Below are positions 17,878 through 26,271 of a DNA stretch of 42,900 nt, one piece after another. Within the stretch, counting starts at the first letter, position 1. Every line of letters starts with the position of its first letter. The stretch is taken from the NCBI GenBank assembly GCA_025453975.1, contig JALOPI010000032.1, positions 1 to 42,900 on the forward strand, written 5' to 3'. Position numbers and translations under genes: made by a program. The notes under the pieces are model-generated. The model did not search any database. It was not told the origin of the DNA and saw only the letters and a list, made by a program, of their open reading frames with translations. The DNA comes from Syntrophobacteraceae bacterium. GTDB lineage: Bacteria; Desulfobacterota; Syntrophobacteria; Syntrophobacterales; Syntrophobacteraceae.

Positions 17878-18729
17878 ATGAAGTTTGCCTACAGCACGGT
17901 ACTGTTCCGGCTCAGATCCATTTTGGAAGCCATTGAGATCATTGCTAGAAATGGGTTCAGCGCCGTGGAGCTCCTGGCGGATCGCCCCCACGCCTTCCCG
18001 GAGGACATCTCGGCGGCGGAGAGCGCGCGGCTGATGGAGTGCCTGGTCCAGAAGCGCCTCAGGGTGTGCAACCTCAGCGCCTGTTCGGTGACGGCCCTGG
18101 GTGCCAAGGATCACCCTTCGTGGCTCGAGGAGGACTGGGTGCAGCGGGAGACGCGTATCCGTTATACGCTGGATTGCATCCGGTTGAGCGCGGCCATGGG
18201 GATACCCTCCGTGTCGACCCTGGCGGCGGGAACGATCCCATCCACGATGAACCGTACCGATGCCTGGCGCCTCTTTGTGGCCAACATGCAGCGGACGCTG
18301 CCGCTGGCCCGCAAGCTGGGGGTGAAGGTGCTCATCCAGCCTCAGCCCGAAATGCTGCTGGAGCGCAGTGAGGAGATGCTGAGCTTCCTCGGGGAATTCG
18401 AAATGGATCCCTTCATGCAGGTGGACTTCAATCTGGGTCATTTCTACTGCGCCGATGAGGATCCCATCGAGGCCTGGGAGAGGCTCAAAGCTCATGTGGG
18501 CATCATTCACATCGAGGATATCCCGGCCGACCGCAAGCACAGGCATGTACAGTTGGGAGAGGGGAGTCTGGACATTCAGGGGTTTCTGCGCCAGGTCCAG
18601 AAGGCGGAATACGGAGGCTACGTGGTGGTGAGGCTCGACGCTTACGACCAGAACCCCGAGGATATCGTTCAGACCTCGGCGGAGTATCTCAAGCGGACGG
18701 GGTTCCTGGCGAATCGCGCAGACGTTTGA
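17878..18729 (+). CDS. xylose isomerase-like TIM barrel protein
   Basis: A 283-residue protein of the AP endonuclease 2/xylose isomerase-like superfamily. Metal-ligand positions of the fold can be seen: the Gln/Glu stretch LIQPQPEMLLE, QVDFNLGHFYC, HIEDIPADRKHRHVQLGEGS, and a late acidic segment. Many members are sugar or inositol epimerases or isomerases, and others have unknown substrates. GAGGAG (17866-17871) is 6 bases before ATG 17878, so the ATG at 17854 is less likely. It follows the acyl-CoA synthetase closely and may be co-transcribed; no shared pathway is evident. Confidence 0.82.
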   Translation: MKFAYSTVLFRLRSILEAIEIIARNGFSAVELLADRPHAFPEDISAAESARLMECLVQKRLRVCNLSACSVTALGAKDHPSWLEEDWVQRETRIRYTLDCIRLSAAMGIPSVSTLAAGTIPSTMNRTDAWRLFVANMQRTLPLARKLGVKVLIQPQPEMLLERSEEMLSFLGEFEMDPFMQVDFNLGHFYCADEDPIEAWERLKAHVGIIHIEDIPADRKHRHVQLGEGSLDIQGFLRQVQKAEYGGYVVVRLDAYDQNPEDIVQTSAEYLKRTGFLANRADV

Positions 18730-18734
18730 AGGGT

Positions 18735-18763
18735 TTGGGAAGATTCATGAAATGGTGTACAAT
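18735..18763 (+). promoter_or_regulatory. probable sigma-70 promoter of the small secreted protein gene
   Basis: TTGGGA (18735-18740) and TACAAT (18758-18763) are separated by 17 bases, in the gap after the isomerase-like gene. The expected transcript start is near 18770, giving a leader of about 120 bases. The promoter could also serve lon, which follows the small gene by 126 bases. Confidence 0.5.
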
Positions 18764-18892
18764 TTCAAGATCTTGTGCTATCAAGCTCAACCCAGTGAGT
18801 CCTGGGACGGGGTGACGATGGGGTGGGCCGACGCGTATGCGTGGCAGGGTGCTCGATACCGAAATCGTATGAGGTGAAAGGGAGTGAGGGAA

Positions 18893-19207
18893 ATGGGTCC
18901 GAGGAAGTCTTTCTCAGCTGCATTCATGATCTGTCTGTTGACCGTTGTGTCGGCTTCATTCATGTTCTCCCTCTCATTGGATGCGGCCGCTCCTCCGGCG
19001 GAGGAGGAGACCATCGCCGGCATGGTGGTGAAAAGCGGGCAGGGCGTCATCATCGAGGCCGATGACGGAGATTACCTCGTGAAGGGTCCCAAGACCCAGG
19101 AGATAGCCAAAATGGCGGGCAAGCTTCTGGAAGTTACCGGGATCATCAGTGAATCACCCAAGGGTGACGTCATCGAAGTCAAGTCCTTCGAGGAGATACA
19201 GGAGTAG
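18893..19207 (+). CDS. small exported protein, possible OB-fold
   Basis: A 104-residue protein with a signal peptide (MGPRKSFSAA then a hydrophobic run to about residue 30, SLDAAAPP). The mature domain of about 70 residues alternates short beta-like segments (IAGMVVKSGQGVIIEADDGD, KLLEVTGIISESPKGDVIEV) and resembles small OB-fold envelope proteins. I do not recognise a named family. GAAAGGGAG (18876-18884) is about 8 bases before ATG 18893, preferred over GTG 18884. It lies upstream of lon, but no functional link can be shown. Confidence 0.75.
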   Translation: MGPRKSFSAAFMICLLTVVSASFMFSLSLDAAAPPAEEETIAGMVVKSGQGVIIEADDGDYLVKGPKTQEIAKMAGKLLEVTGIISESPKGDVIEVKSFEEIQE

Positions 19208-19333
19208 ATGCGTCCGTCGGCCCGCGCAAGCCGGTGCGCAGGCGAGGGGTGGCGCCTTGGCCCGGGGGGGAGCTGAAACGACTCGCCCGGGCTGGGGGAC
19301 GGAGCCAGGGCTGAGGGAAGGAGTGGAGGAAAC

Positions 19334-21754
19334 ATGACCGAAGAGGTCCAGGAGCTGCGCGCGGAGTCGGTTGGCCCATTGGAGTGGCTGCCGGTGGTCG
19401 TATTGCCCGGGATGGTTCTTTATCCCGGGCTGGTGGCGTCTTTCGTCGTCGAGACGGCTCGGGCCCAAAAGGTCATCGATCGGGTCTTCAAGAGCGAAGG
19501 CCGGCTCATTCTGCTGGCTCAGCGGGACAGCCGGGTACGGGAGCCCGGTCCGACGGACGGTTTCGAGATCGGGACGGTATCCAGCATCATCCGGGTCATG
19601 CGGCAGCCTGACGAGTCCTTCCAGGTGGTGGCCCGCGGGATCGATCGGGTCCGGTTGAAGGAGACGGCTCACCGGGGAGGTGACTGGGAGGCCCGGTGCG
19701 ACTTCCTGCCCGAGGATGCCTCCACGAGCCCCGAGATCGAGGCCATGGTCCTGAATCTTCGCAGGCAGTTCGATAGATTCGTCAAGGCAGCCGGTCTCTC
19801 GAGCGAGCTGGTGGTGGTCGCCCTCAACGTGGATCCTCCGCTGCGGCTGGCCTACACGGTGGCGGCGCAGCTCGCCCTCTCCGTGACCGAGCGCCAGACG
19901 GTATTGGAGATTCCCGACGCGGCCCTGGCACTGGAGCGGGTGACGTTCTACCTGACCCGTCAGCTCGAGCGGCTGGAGCTGGGCCAGCAGATCCAGGAGC
20001 GCATCAAGTCGGTCATGGACAAGCGGCAGCGGGAGTACTTCCTGCGTGAGCAGCTCCAGGCCATCAAGAGGGAGCTGGGGGAGGCGGGAGCCGACGGCTC
20101 GGGGGAGGTCCAGGAGCTCATGGACCGCCTGGATCAGATCGACATGCCGGCGGAAGCGAGAAAGGCCGCCGAGAAGGAGATCGAGCGCCTCGAGCGCATT
20201 TCGCCGGCATCGGCTGAATACACGGTGTCTCGAAACTACCTGGACTGGCTCCTGGAGGTTCCCTGGGCGGTGTCAACCCCGGACAATCTGGACGTTCGGG
20301 CCGCCAGCGAGATCCTGGACGAGGACCACTTCGACCTGGAAAAGGTGAAGCGCCGCATTCTGGAGTACCTGGCCGTGCTTCAGCTCAGGAAAGAGATGAA
20401 AGGCCCCATCCTCTGCTTCGTGGGGCCCCCGGGCGTGGGCAAGACCTCGCTGGGGCAATCCATCGCCCGGAGCCTCGGACGGAAGTTCATCCGGATCTCC
20501 CTGGGGGGTATGCGCGACGAGGCGGAGATCCGTGGTCACCGGCGGACCTACGTGGGGTCGCTTCCGGGAAGGATCATCCAGGGTCTCAGACGCCTGGGGT
20601 GCAACAATCCGGTCTTCATGCTCGACGAGCTGGACAAGCTGGGGATGGATTTCCGGGGCGATCCCTCGGCGGCACTGCTGGAGGTCCTGGATCCCGAGCA
20701 GAACTCGACCTTTTCCGACCACTACCTGGGGGTTCCCTTCGATCTTTCCAGGGTGATGTTCGTGGCCACGGCCAACATGATGGAGCCCATACCCCCCGCT
20801 CTGAAGGACCGGATGGAAGTGATCGAGATTCCCGGCTACACGGAAGAGGAGAAGCTTGAGATCGCCCGAAGGTACCTGGTGAGACAGCAGCTGGAAAACC
20901 ATGGCCTCATGCCGGATCACGTGACCTTCTCCGACGAGGCGGTGCTGGAGCTGATCCGGTCCTACACCCGCGAGGCGGGGGTGCGCAATCTCAGCCGGAG
21001 CATCGCGGCCCTCTGTCGGCATGTGGCGAGGGATGTGGCCGAGGGCGGGGCTCCCCAGGGAGGCGTGCACATGGAGCCCGCCGCCGTTCATGAGATCCTG
21101 GGGCCGGAGCGTTTTCTGCCGGACGCCATGACGCGCTCGTGGGGGGCGGGAATTGCCACGGGGCTGGCCTGGACGCCCACCGGCGGGGAGCTCATCTTCA
21201 TCGAGGCCCTCCGTACCCAGGGAAGCGGGCGATTGACGCTCACGGGCCAGCTGGGAGAGGTGATGAAGGAGTCGGCCACGGCGGCCCTGACCTATCTGCG
21301 AGCCCATGCGGGTGGGATCGACATCGAGGACGAGGCCTTCGAGCGCGCGGACATCCACGTGCACGTTCCCGCGGGCGCCATCCCCAAGGATGGTCCGTCG
21401 GCGGGCGTGCCGCTCATCGTAGCGCTGGCGTCGCTCATGAGTGGTCGCCCGGCGAGGCGTGACATGGCCATGACCGGCGAGATCACCCTGCGGGGAGACA
21501 TCCTCCCGGTGGGGGGAATCAAGGAGAAGATCCTGGCGGCTCGGCGGGCTGGGCTCTGCGAAGTGCTGATTCCCCAGGCCAACGTGAAGGATCTGGTGGA
21601 CATTCCCGAGCACCTGCGCAAAGGCATGGTGTTCCACGAGATGCAGTCCATTGGGGATGTTTTGAAGCTGGCCCTTCTGGAGCCTGGGTACGGGCAGGGC
21701 CAGGAGGAAGCCCTTCAGGGGGGGGAAGGGCCGCCCTCGCCGGGGTGTGGCTGA
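19334..21754 (+). CDS. lon: ATP-dependent protease Lon
   Basis: An 806-residue cytoplasmic LonA-type protease. The N-terminal substrate-recognition domain (about 1-200, VVLPGMVLYPGL) is followed by a coiled region and the AAA+ domain with Walker A GPPGVGKT (about residue 365), then the S16 protease domain. The catalytic Ser689 lies in DGPSAGVP and the catalytic lysine in GGIKEK (about 730-732). Length is normal. GGAGGAAAC immediately upstream gives ATG 19334. The last 40 bases overlap, tail to tail, the 3' end of the minus-strand tRNA thiolase gene, so the glycine- and proline-rich C-terminal tail is read from DNA used on both strands. Confidence 0.97.
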   Translation: MTEEVQELRAESVGPLEWLPVVVLPGMVLYPGLVASFVVETARAQKVIDRVFKSEGRLILLAQRDSRVREPGPTDGFEIGTVSSIIRVMRQPDESFQVVARGIDRVRLKETAHRGGDWEARCDFLPEDASTSPEIEAMVLNLRRQFDRFVKAAGLSSELVVVALNVDPPLRLAYTVAAQLALSVTERQTVLEIPDAALALERVTFYLTRQLERLELGQQIQERIKSVMDKRQREYFLREQLQAIKRELGEAGADGSGEVQELMDRLDQIDMPAEARKAAEKEIERLERISPASAEYTVSRNYLDWLLEVPWAVSTPDNLDVRAASEILDEDHFDLEKVKRRILEYLAVLQLRKEMKGPILCFVGPPGVGKTSLGQSIARSLGRKFIRISLGGMRDEAEIRGHRRTYVGSLPGRIIQGLRRLGCNNPVFMLDELDKLGMDFRGDPSAALLEVLDPEQNSTFSDHYLGVPFDLSRVMFVATANMMEPIPPALKDRMEVIEIPGYTEEEKLEIARRYLVRQQLENHGLMPDHVTFSDEAVLELIRSYTREAGVRNLSRSIAALCRHVARDVAEGGAPQGGVHMEPAAVHEILGPERFLPDAMTRSWGAGIATGLAWTPTGGELIFIEALRTQGSGRLTLTGQLGEVMKESATAALTYLRAHAGGIDIEDEAFERADIHVHVPAGAIPKDGPSAGVPLIVALASLMSGRPARRDMAMTGEITLRGDILPVGGIKEKILAARRAGLCEVLIPQANVKDLVDIPEHLRKGMVFHEMQSIGDVLKLALLEPGYGQGQEEALQGGEGPPSPGCG

Positions 21755-22695
21755 TCCTTGGCCTGGAGCAGGGAAAGAAGATTGCAGACACTGCAGATCT
21801 CCCCGAAAGCCGGCTCGCCGCAATGCTTGCAGTTCTGAAAGGGGCGGGGGCTGGCGACGGGCTTCTGGCGGCTCAGGAATGTGAACAGGAAATCGCGCTT
21901 GGTGCCCGGCATCCTTTCCTCCAGGAACTGGAGGGCTTCCTTGAAGCTGTGGCTGGTAGCGCCCCGTGATAGGGGGCAAGTCTCCTCGAGGAAGCGAATG
22001 CCCTTGAGGGCGCAGTAGGTCCGGATCTCCCTCCCCTCCAGTCGGTAGAGGGGCTTGAGCTTGGCGGTCAGCCGCGGGTGGGTCGAGGCCAGGAATGGCG
22101 TTTGCTTGTCCAGGTACTGGGTGCGGTTCCGAACGATATTGCCCAGGAGCCGTCCTGCCTCGTCATCCAGGTTGTGCCCGACGACCACGTATTCATAGCC
22201 CTCCTGGATGGAAAGCCGGTTGAGGAGCTGACGCTTGAGCATTCCGCAGAGGGAGCAGATCTTGCGCCGCATCCTGCGGTGAATCTCTGGGATGGAGAAC
22301 CCGATGACGGCCTCCAGGGAATGCTCGACCCAGGGGAGACCGCGCTCGCCGGCGAAGGCGGCGACGGAGTCGGCCGATGCATCCGAAAAGCCCTCGATGC
22401 CGAGTCTGATGTGAAGACCGCGGGTGGTGAAGCCGAGATCGTGGAGAACGTTCCAGGCCGCCAGGGAGTCCTTGCCTCCGGACACGGCGACGAGGAGCGG
22501 CGTCGATGGGGCCACGGGGAATCGTTTCATCCCGCGCTTCACGGCGGTCTCGAAGAAGGAGATGAAGCAGTCCGGGCAGAAATTCGCGTTGTGCGATGGC
22601 ATGGGGATGGTCGCCCGGCCTCGGCATCGCTTGCATTTGGCTGTTTCGGGGAGGCTTGTCACGCCGGGGGTCATGGGGAGAGTCCGGATTTTCAT
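21715..22695 (-). CDS. TtuA/NcsA/TtcA-family tRNA thiolase
   Basis: A 326-residue PP-loop ATPase of the group that thiolates tRNA using an iron-sulfur cluster. An N-terminal zinc finger (CKRC at 21-24, CPDC at 40-43) precedes the PP-loop SGGKDS (72-77). A candidate 4Fe-4S set follows (CSLC in KICSLCGMLKR, and the Cys in EETCPLSRG). A C-terminal zinc finger (CKHC, CSVC) ends the protein. This architecture fits TtuA/Ncs6-type enzymes better than classic TtcA. The start is uncertain: ATG 22695 and ATG 22674 both lack a clear ribosome binding site. Its 3' end overlaps lon by 40 bases on the opposite strand. Which tRNA position it modifies (U34, U54 or C32) cannot be read. Confidence 0.88.
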   Translation of the reverse strand: MKIRTLPMTPGVTSLPETAKCKRCRGRATIPMPSHNANFCPDCFISFFETAVKRGMKRFPVAPSTPLLVAVSGGKDSLAAWNVLHDLGFTTRGLHIRLGIEGFSDASADSVAAFAGERGLPWVEHSLEAVIGFSIPEIHRRMRRKICSLCGMLKRQLLNRLSIQEGYEYVVVGHNLDDEAGRLLGNIVRNRTQYLDKQTPFLASTHPRLTAKLKPLYRLEGREIRTYCALKGIRFLEETCPLSRGATSHSFKEALQFLEERMPGTKRDFLFTFLSRQKPVASPRPFQNCKHCGEPAFGEICSVCNLLSLLQAKDQPHPGEGGPSPP

Positions 22696-22893
22696 GTGGG
22701 AGGTTTTGGGGGATGAGCGGCCGTCAAAGTGGCGAGGGACGCTCCGGGGAAGCGCAACGCTGTTGCTCCGAATAGCGAGCCCCCTTCTTGCCCTACATAC
22801 AGGCTTGAGCCCGGGAAGACAACCCGGTGGATCCGGTTTTTTCGGCCCGCGGGTGATGAAGACGGCATCTGCCGGGGGATATGAGGAACGGTC

Positions 22894-23772
22894 ATGGATG
22901 GAATGCACTACGAGGGAAACATCATCAGGCCCCCCAGCGAGGCGGACAGCGTCATCCTCCAGGTCACCGTGGGATGCTCGCACAACAAGTGCGCTTTTTG
23001 CGGGACCTACAAGGGGGAGCGCTTCAAGATCAAGGACGAGGCGGTCATCGATCACGACATCCGCTACGCCGCGAAGCATCTGTCCTTCCTCCGGAGAGTC
23101 TTCCTGGCCGACGGCGATGCTCTCGTCATTCCTCGGAGCAAGCTGATGTGGATCTTCACCCGAATCCGGGAGGAGATGCCCTGGATCCAGCGGGTCGGGC
23201 TCTACGGCAACGCCAAAAGCATTCTCCGGAAAACCCCGGATGAGCTGGCGCAGCTGAAGGGGCTTGGCCTCGGCATCGTGTACCTTGGGCTGGAGAGTGG
23301 GGATCCCGAGGTTCTGAGGGACATTCACAAGGGGGCGTCCCCCGAGAAGATGATCGATGCGGCCCGGCGGGTGCGAGAGGCCGGCATCAAGCTCTCGGTC
23401 ACGGCATTGCTGGGGATTGCCGGGCGAGCCCGCTCCCTGGAGCATGCCCGCGCCACGGGCCGGGTGCTCTCGGCCATGGACCCCAACTATGTGGGGGTTC
23501 TGAGCCTCATGGTACTGCCCAACACCGAGATCGGGCAAAAGGTCCGGGCGGGTGAGTTCGAGGTGCTGGAGCCCCTGGAGCTGCTGCGTGAGCTGCGGGA
23601 GATGCTGGCCAGCACCGAGATGAGCCGCGGCCTCTTCCTGGCCAACCATGCGTCCAATTATCTGCCTATCAAGGTGAAGATGCCCGCGGATCGTGGCCGG
23701 GCAATCGATCAGATCGATCGCGCCCTGGCGGGCCAGATCGGTCTCAAGCCCGAGTGGCTTCGCGGGCTGTGA
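22894..23772 (+). CDS. radical SAM protein with CX4CX2C motif
   Basis: A 292-residue radical SAM enzyme related to the Elp3/HemN/YgiQ group. The cluster motif reads GCSHNKCAFCGTYK, that is C28, C33 and C36. This is CX4CX2C rather than the canonical CX3CX2C. The SAM-binding barrel follows (YLGLESGDPEVL, TALLGIAGRA). GAGGAA is 5 bases before ATG 22894. It is transcribed divergently from the tRNA thiolase, with 198 bases between them. No substrate is evident, and a shared role in RNA modification would be only a guess from position. Confidence 0.85.
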   Translation: MDGMHYEGNIIRPPSEADSVILQVTVGCSHNKCAFCGTYKGERFKIKDEAVIDHDIRYAAKHLSFLRRVFLADGDALVIPRSKLMWIFTRIREEMPWIQRVGLYGNAKSILRKTPDELAQLKGLGLGIVYLGLESGDPEVLRDIHKGASPEKMIDAARRVREAGIKLSVTALLGIAGRARSLEHARATGRVLSAMDPNYVGVLSLMVLPNTEIGQKVRAGEFEVLEPLELLRELREMLASTEMSRGLFLANHASNYLPIKVKMPADRGRAIDQIDRALAGQIGLKPEWLRGL

Positions 23773-23876
23773 GAGGGGGATCGGAGGCCGGAAGGAGGAA
23801 GCGGGCTGGGGGGTGACGGATGGGCAACGGGGCGGGCGGAAGGCTTGGGATCTTCGACCTCTGAATCCCTCCCTCC

Positions 23877-24734
23877 TCAGTTCAGCCCCCATTTCAGCTT
23901 GGTCCGCAGGATCTCCAGGTAATCCACGGAGGGGGTCTTGATGAGCCTGAGGGGATGCGGGCTTGCGGTGATCTCGATGCGGTCGAAGGCCGCCAGGTCG
24001 CATCCAACCTGGCCGTCGCAGGTCAGGGCTAGGTCGCGGATGGTGCTGGGCAGCTCCACTTCCACCGCGGCCGTGGCCGGGAGGATGATGGGCCGGTTGG
24101 TGAGGGTGAAGGAGCAGATGGGGGTCAGGATGATGGCGAGGGCCGTGGGGTAGACGATGGGGCCGCCCGCCGACAGGTTGTAGGCCGTGGAGCCTGTGGG
24201 GGTGGCGACGATGAGGCCGTCCGCCCGATAATCCGTGAGGTAGCGCTTGTCGATGCTGGTCCTGAGATCCACGATGCGGGCCAGGGCCCCCTTGTTGATG
24301 ACCGCGTCGTTCAGGACCGACTGGCGGAAGATTTCGGCTCCCTGACGCTGGACCGACACCACGAGCCTCATCCGCTCCTCGATCTCGTACTGGCCGTCCA
24401 GGACGCGCTCCAGCTCGCCGTAGCAGCTTTCTCGGCTTATTTCGGTCAGGAACCCCAGCCCCCCCAGGTTGACTCCGATGATGCTCGTCGTGCGATTCTC
24501 GAGGAAGCGGGCGACGCTCAGGAAGGTGCCGTCTCCACCGAGCACCACCACGCACTCGGATTCCGGGGGGATATCCAGCTGCTTCAAGGTACATCGGATC
24601 CCCGCGCCGGAGTCGTCGATGTTCTGCTGGCAGGTCACCCGGATCCGGCGCGCTTCCAGCCAGTTCTTCAGGTCGTGGGCGAGCTGTGCGGCTTCGCTGC
24701 GACTGCGCTTGTAGATGATCGTGATGTGCTGCAT
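23877..24734 (-). CDS. nadK: NAD kinase
   Basis: A 285-residue cytoplasmic kinase that converts NAD to NADP. The family motifs are all present: LGGDGTFLSVAR, the NDAVINKG stretch and TPTGSTAYNLSAGGP. AGGAGGAAGCG directly before ATG 24734 fixes the start and excludes an upstream in-frame ATG. It is convergent with the radical SAM gene (104 bases between stops, no clear terminator) and divergent from the REC-GGDEF gene, with which it may share a promoter region. Confidence 0.96.
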   Translation of the reverse strand: MQHITIIYKRSRSEAAQLAHDLKNWLEARRIRVTCQQNIDDSGAGIRCTLKQLDIPPESECVVVLGGDGTFLSVARFLENRTTSIIGVNLGGLGFLTEISRESCYGELERVLDGQYEIEERMRLVVSVQRQGAEIFRQSVLNDAVINKGALARIVDLRTSIDKRYLTDYRADGLIVATPTGSTAYNLSAGGPIVYPTALAIILTPICSFTLTNRPIILPATAAVEVELPSTIRDLALTCDGQVGCDLAAFDRIEITASPHPLRLIKTPSVDYLEILRTKLKWGLN

Positions 24735-24763
24735 CGCTTCCTCCTGGGGTCGCCAGCGGGAAA

Positions 24764-24793
24764 ATGATAGGCAGAGAGCTTGTGCAAATGCAA
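24764..24793 (-). promoter_or_regulatory. probable nadK promoter
   Basis: On the minus strand, TTGCAT (24793-24788) and TATCAT (24769-24764) are separated by 18 bases, giving a start a few bases before the nadK ribosome binding site. A TTGACA at 24810-24805 is an alternative -35, but no good -10 element is correctly spaced from it. Confidence 0.4.
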
Positions 24794-24803
24794 TCAAAAA
24801 GAT

Positions 24804-24832
24804 TTGTCAAAAGGATGGGATTGCATTAGATT
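24804..24832 (+). promoter_or_regulatory. probable promoter of the REC-GGDEF gene
   Basis: TTGTCA (24804-24809) and TAGATT (24827-24832) are separated by 17 bases. The -35 hexamer overlaps a TTGACA on the opposite strand, so divergent transcription may be coupled here. The expected start is near 24839, about 35 bases before ATG 24874. Confidence 0.45.
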
Positions 24833-24873
24833 GATCGATGTCTTCAGGGTGCTGACAGAGAAAAGACTGAAAA

Positions 24874-25797
24874 ATGGTTCGCGAAGAGAACTGGCCAAAG
24901 ATTACTTCCCAGAGCATTCTGGTGGTGGATGATGAGGAGCAGGTCTGCGACCTTCTGGCCGAGGCCCTGACTTTCATGGGCCACAACGTGTTCACGGCGG
25001 GCGATGGGCATGAAGCCATCGAGCAGATGGAAAAGGTCCCATTCGCCATCGTCATCACCGACATGGACATGCCTCGCATGGACGGCATGGAGCTCATCAA
25101 GCACATCACCACCCATCGCAACGGCACGGACATCATTGCCATCACCGGTCACACCATGAAGTACAAATACACGGATGTGGTGGCGGCGGGAGCGGCGGAC
25201 TTCATCACCAAGCCATTCACCCTCAACGAGCTGGAGGCGAAGCTCAACCGTCTCCTCCGGGAGCGCTATCTCAGGCAGGAGCTGGAGCATCTGGCCGTTC
25301 GGGACCCCCTCACGGGGCTGTACAACCGCCGGTTCTTCGAGAAGGTGCTTCGCAAGGAGGTCATTCGGGCGGAGCGCTACGATCACCCGCTGTTCATCTT
25401 TTTCTGTGACGTCGATCGCTTCAAGGAGTACAATGATCTGAACGGTCACCAGGCTGGCGATGCGCTCCTGGTGCAGCTGGCGGAGATCTTGAAATCATCC
25501 ATTCGGGCCGGCGTGGACACGGCCTTTCGATTCGGCGGGGATGAGTTCACCCTGCTGCTTCCCCATCTTCAGCAGGCCAACGCCGAGAAGGTGGCCGAGC
25601 GCATCCGTCAGAAGTACGAGAGCATGAAGCTGGAGCCCACGAGCATTTCCATCGGGGTTGCCCGGTATTTGAAAAGAGGTGGCGAGCCCGGTCGGAACAT
25701 CGATGACATGATCCGTCGGTCGGACGCGGCCCTGTATCATGCCAAGGGGGTGTTGGGAGGCAACTGCATCCATTTCGACGAGGAATCGCACACCTGA
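24874..25797 (+). CDS. receiver-GGDEF diguanylate cyclase
   Basis: A 307-residue cytoplasmic PleD-like protein. The receiver domain (about 12-128) has phospho-acceptor Asp63 (VITDMDMPRMD). The GGDEF domain (about 140-305) has intact GGDEF at 221-225 and the metal residues in CDVDRFKEYND, so c-di-GMP synthesis from GTP is expected. The inhibitory I-site, RxxD five residues before GGDEF, is not intact: the sequence there is RAGVD, with the arginine displaced by one. No partner kinase is adjacent. The ribosome binding site is weak. Confidence 0.92.
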   Translation: MVREENWPKITSQSILVVDDEEQVCDLLAEALTFMGHNVFTAGDGHEAIEQMEKVPFAIVITDMDMPRMDGMELIKHITTHRNGTDIIAITGHTMKYKYTDVVAAGAADFITKPFTLNELEAKLNRLLRERYLRQELEHLAVRDPLTGLYNRRFFEKVLRKEVIRAERYDHPLFIFFCDVDRFKEYNDLNGHQAGDALLVQLAEILKSSIRAGVDTAFRFGGDEFTLLLPHLQQANAEKVAERIRQKYESMKLEPTSISIGVARYLKRGGEPGRNIDDMIRRSDAALYHAKGVLGGNCIHFDEESHT

Positions 25798-25888
25798 TCC
25801 TCCCCCTTGACGATATGATCCATTTTTGACCAATTATTTCATGCCTTTAATCTTTGTAGTCCCCCTCTGCCCCCAAGGATGTTTTTTC

Positions 25889-25917
25889 TTGACTCTCCTG
25901 GGTACGTCCTTTATATA
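25889..25917 (+). promoter_or_regulatory. sigma-70 promoter upstream of the speD leader
   Basis: TTGACT (25889-25894) and TATATA (25912-25917) have a 17-base spacer. The predicted transcript start is near 25924, leaving about 355 bases of untranslated leader before speD. A weak hairpin with a run of T (25929-25950) follows almost at once, too close to the start to act as an ordinary terminator. Confidence 0.7.
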
Positions 25918-25953
25918 GGGCACACTTTGCCGGCGTGAGAGCTGGTTTTTCCT

Positions 25954-26217
25954 AACTGCCGGAGAACTCAGAGATTTTTGTTTTGGCCCCGTCCTGGGAA
26001 CGGTTCGCTCTGATTGGGTAGAGAAGAGCGGGCGACGTGCTCCACGGCGGAATGTTTTTGTCTGCAAACCTTCACACATTTTGGTGTGAAATGCGTTTAT
26101 TGGGTGTTCCGCCCCCTGCGAAGGAAGCGAATCGATTGGGAAATGTCCGGCCGGGAGAGTCGTGATCTCTCCGGCGCCGATGATTTCCGCGGTGGCATCT
26201 CCGAGATTCGGGCGGTT
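25954..26217 (+). ncRNA. structured leader RNA of speD, candidate cis-regulatory element
   Basis: A long-range helix closes this region. AACTGCC (25954-25960) pairs with GGCGGTT (26211-26217), then GAACTC-A-GAGAT (25964-25975) pairs with ATCTC-C-GAG-A-TTC (26197-26209) with one mismatch and one bulge. Inside are hairpins CGCTCT/AGAGCG (26006-26011 with 26025-26030), GGCGGAA/TTCCGCC (26046-26052 with 26107-26113, capped by the perfect TTCACAC/GTGTGAA at 26071-26090), and GGAGAG/CTCTCC (26154-26159 with 26167-26172). I matched it to no known riboswitch. Pairings were found by eye, without a folding program. Confidence 0.5.
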
Positions 26218-26253
26218 TGAGTGGCGGTGGAAATCGTGTGAGGCCTTCAGGGT

Positions 26254-26271
26254 CTCCGTTCTTGGGGGAGG
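26254..26271 (+). promoter_or_regulatory. hairpin covering the speD ribosome binding site
   Basis: CTCC (26254-26257) can pair with GGAG (26267-26270), the core of the speD Shine-Dalgarno sequence GGGGGAGG, with flanking G-U pairs. This could switch translation in response to the structured leader upstream. The stem is short and the proposal is tentative. Confidence 0.35.

Noticed and set aside
22696..24810. A 1031-codon open frame on the minus strand covering the thiolase, the radical SAM gene and nadK
   Set aside because: Only the part from 22695 down encodes a recognisable protein. The rest is a shadow of the radical SAM and nadK genes, enabled by high G+C.
25929..25950. Hairpin GCCGGC/GCTGGT followed by five T in the speD leader
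   Set aside because: Contains two G-U pairs and lies only a few bases after the predicted transcript start, so it is unlikely to be a working terminator.
26110..26140. GCGAAGGAAGC in the speD leader resembling part of the SRP RNA apical domain
   Set aside because: The rest of the conserved SRP helix (GGTCAGG and partners) is absent.
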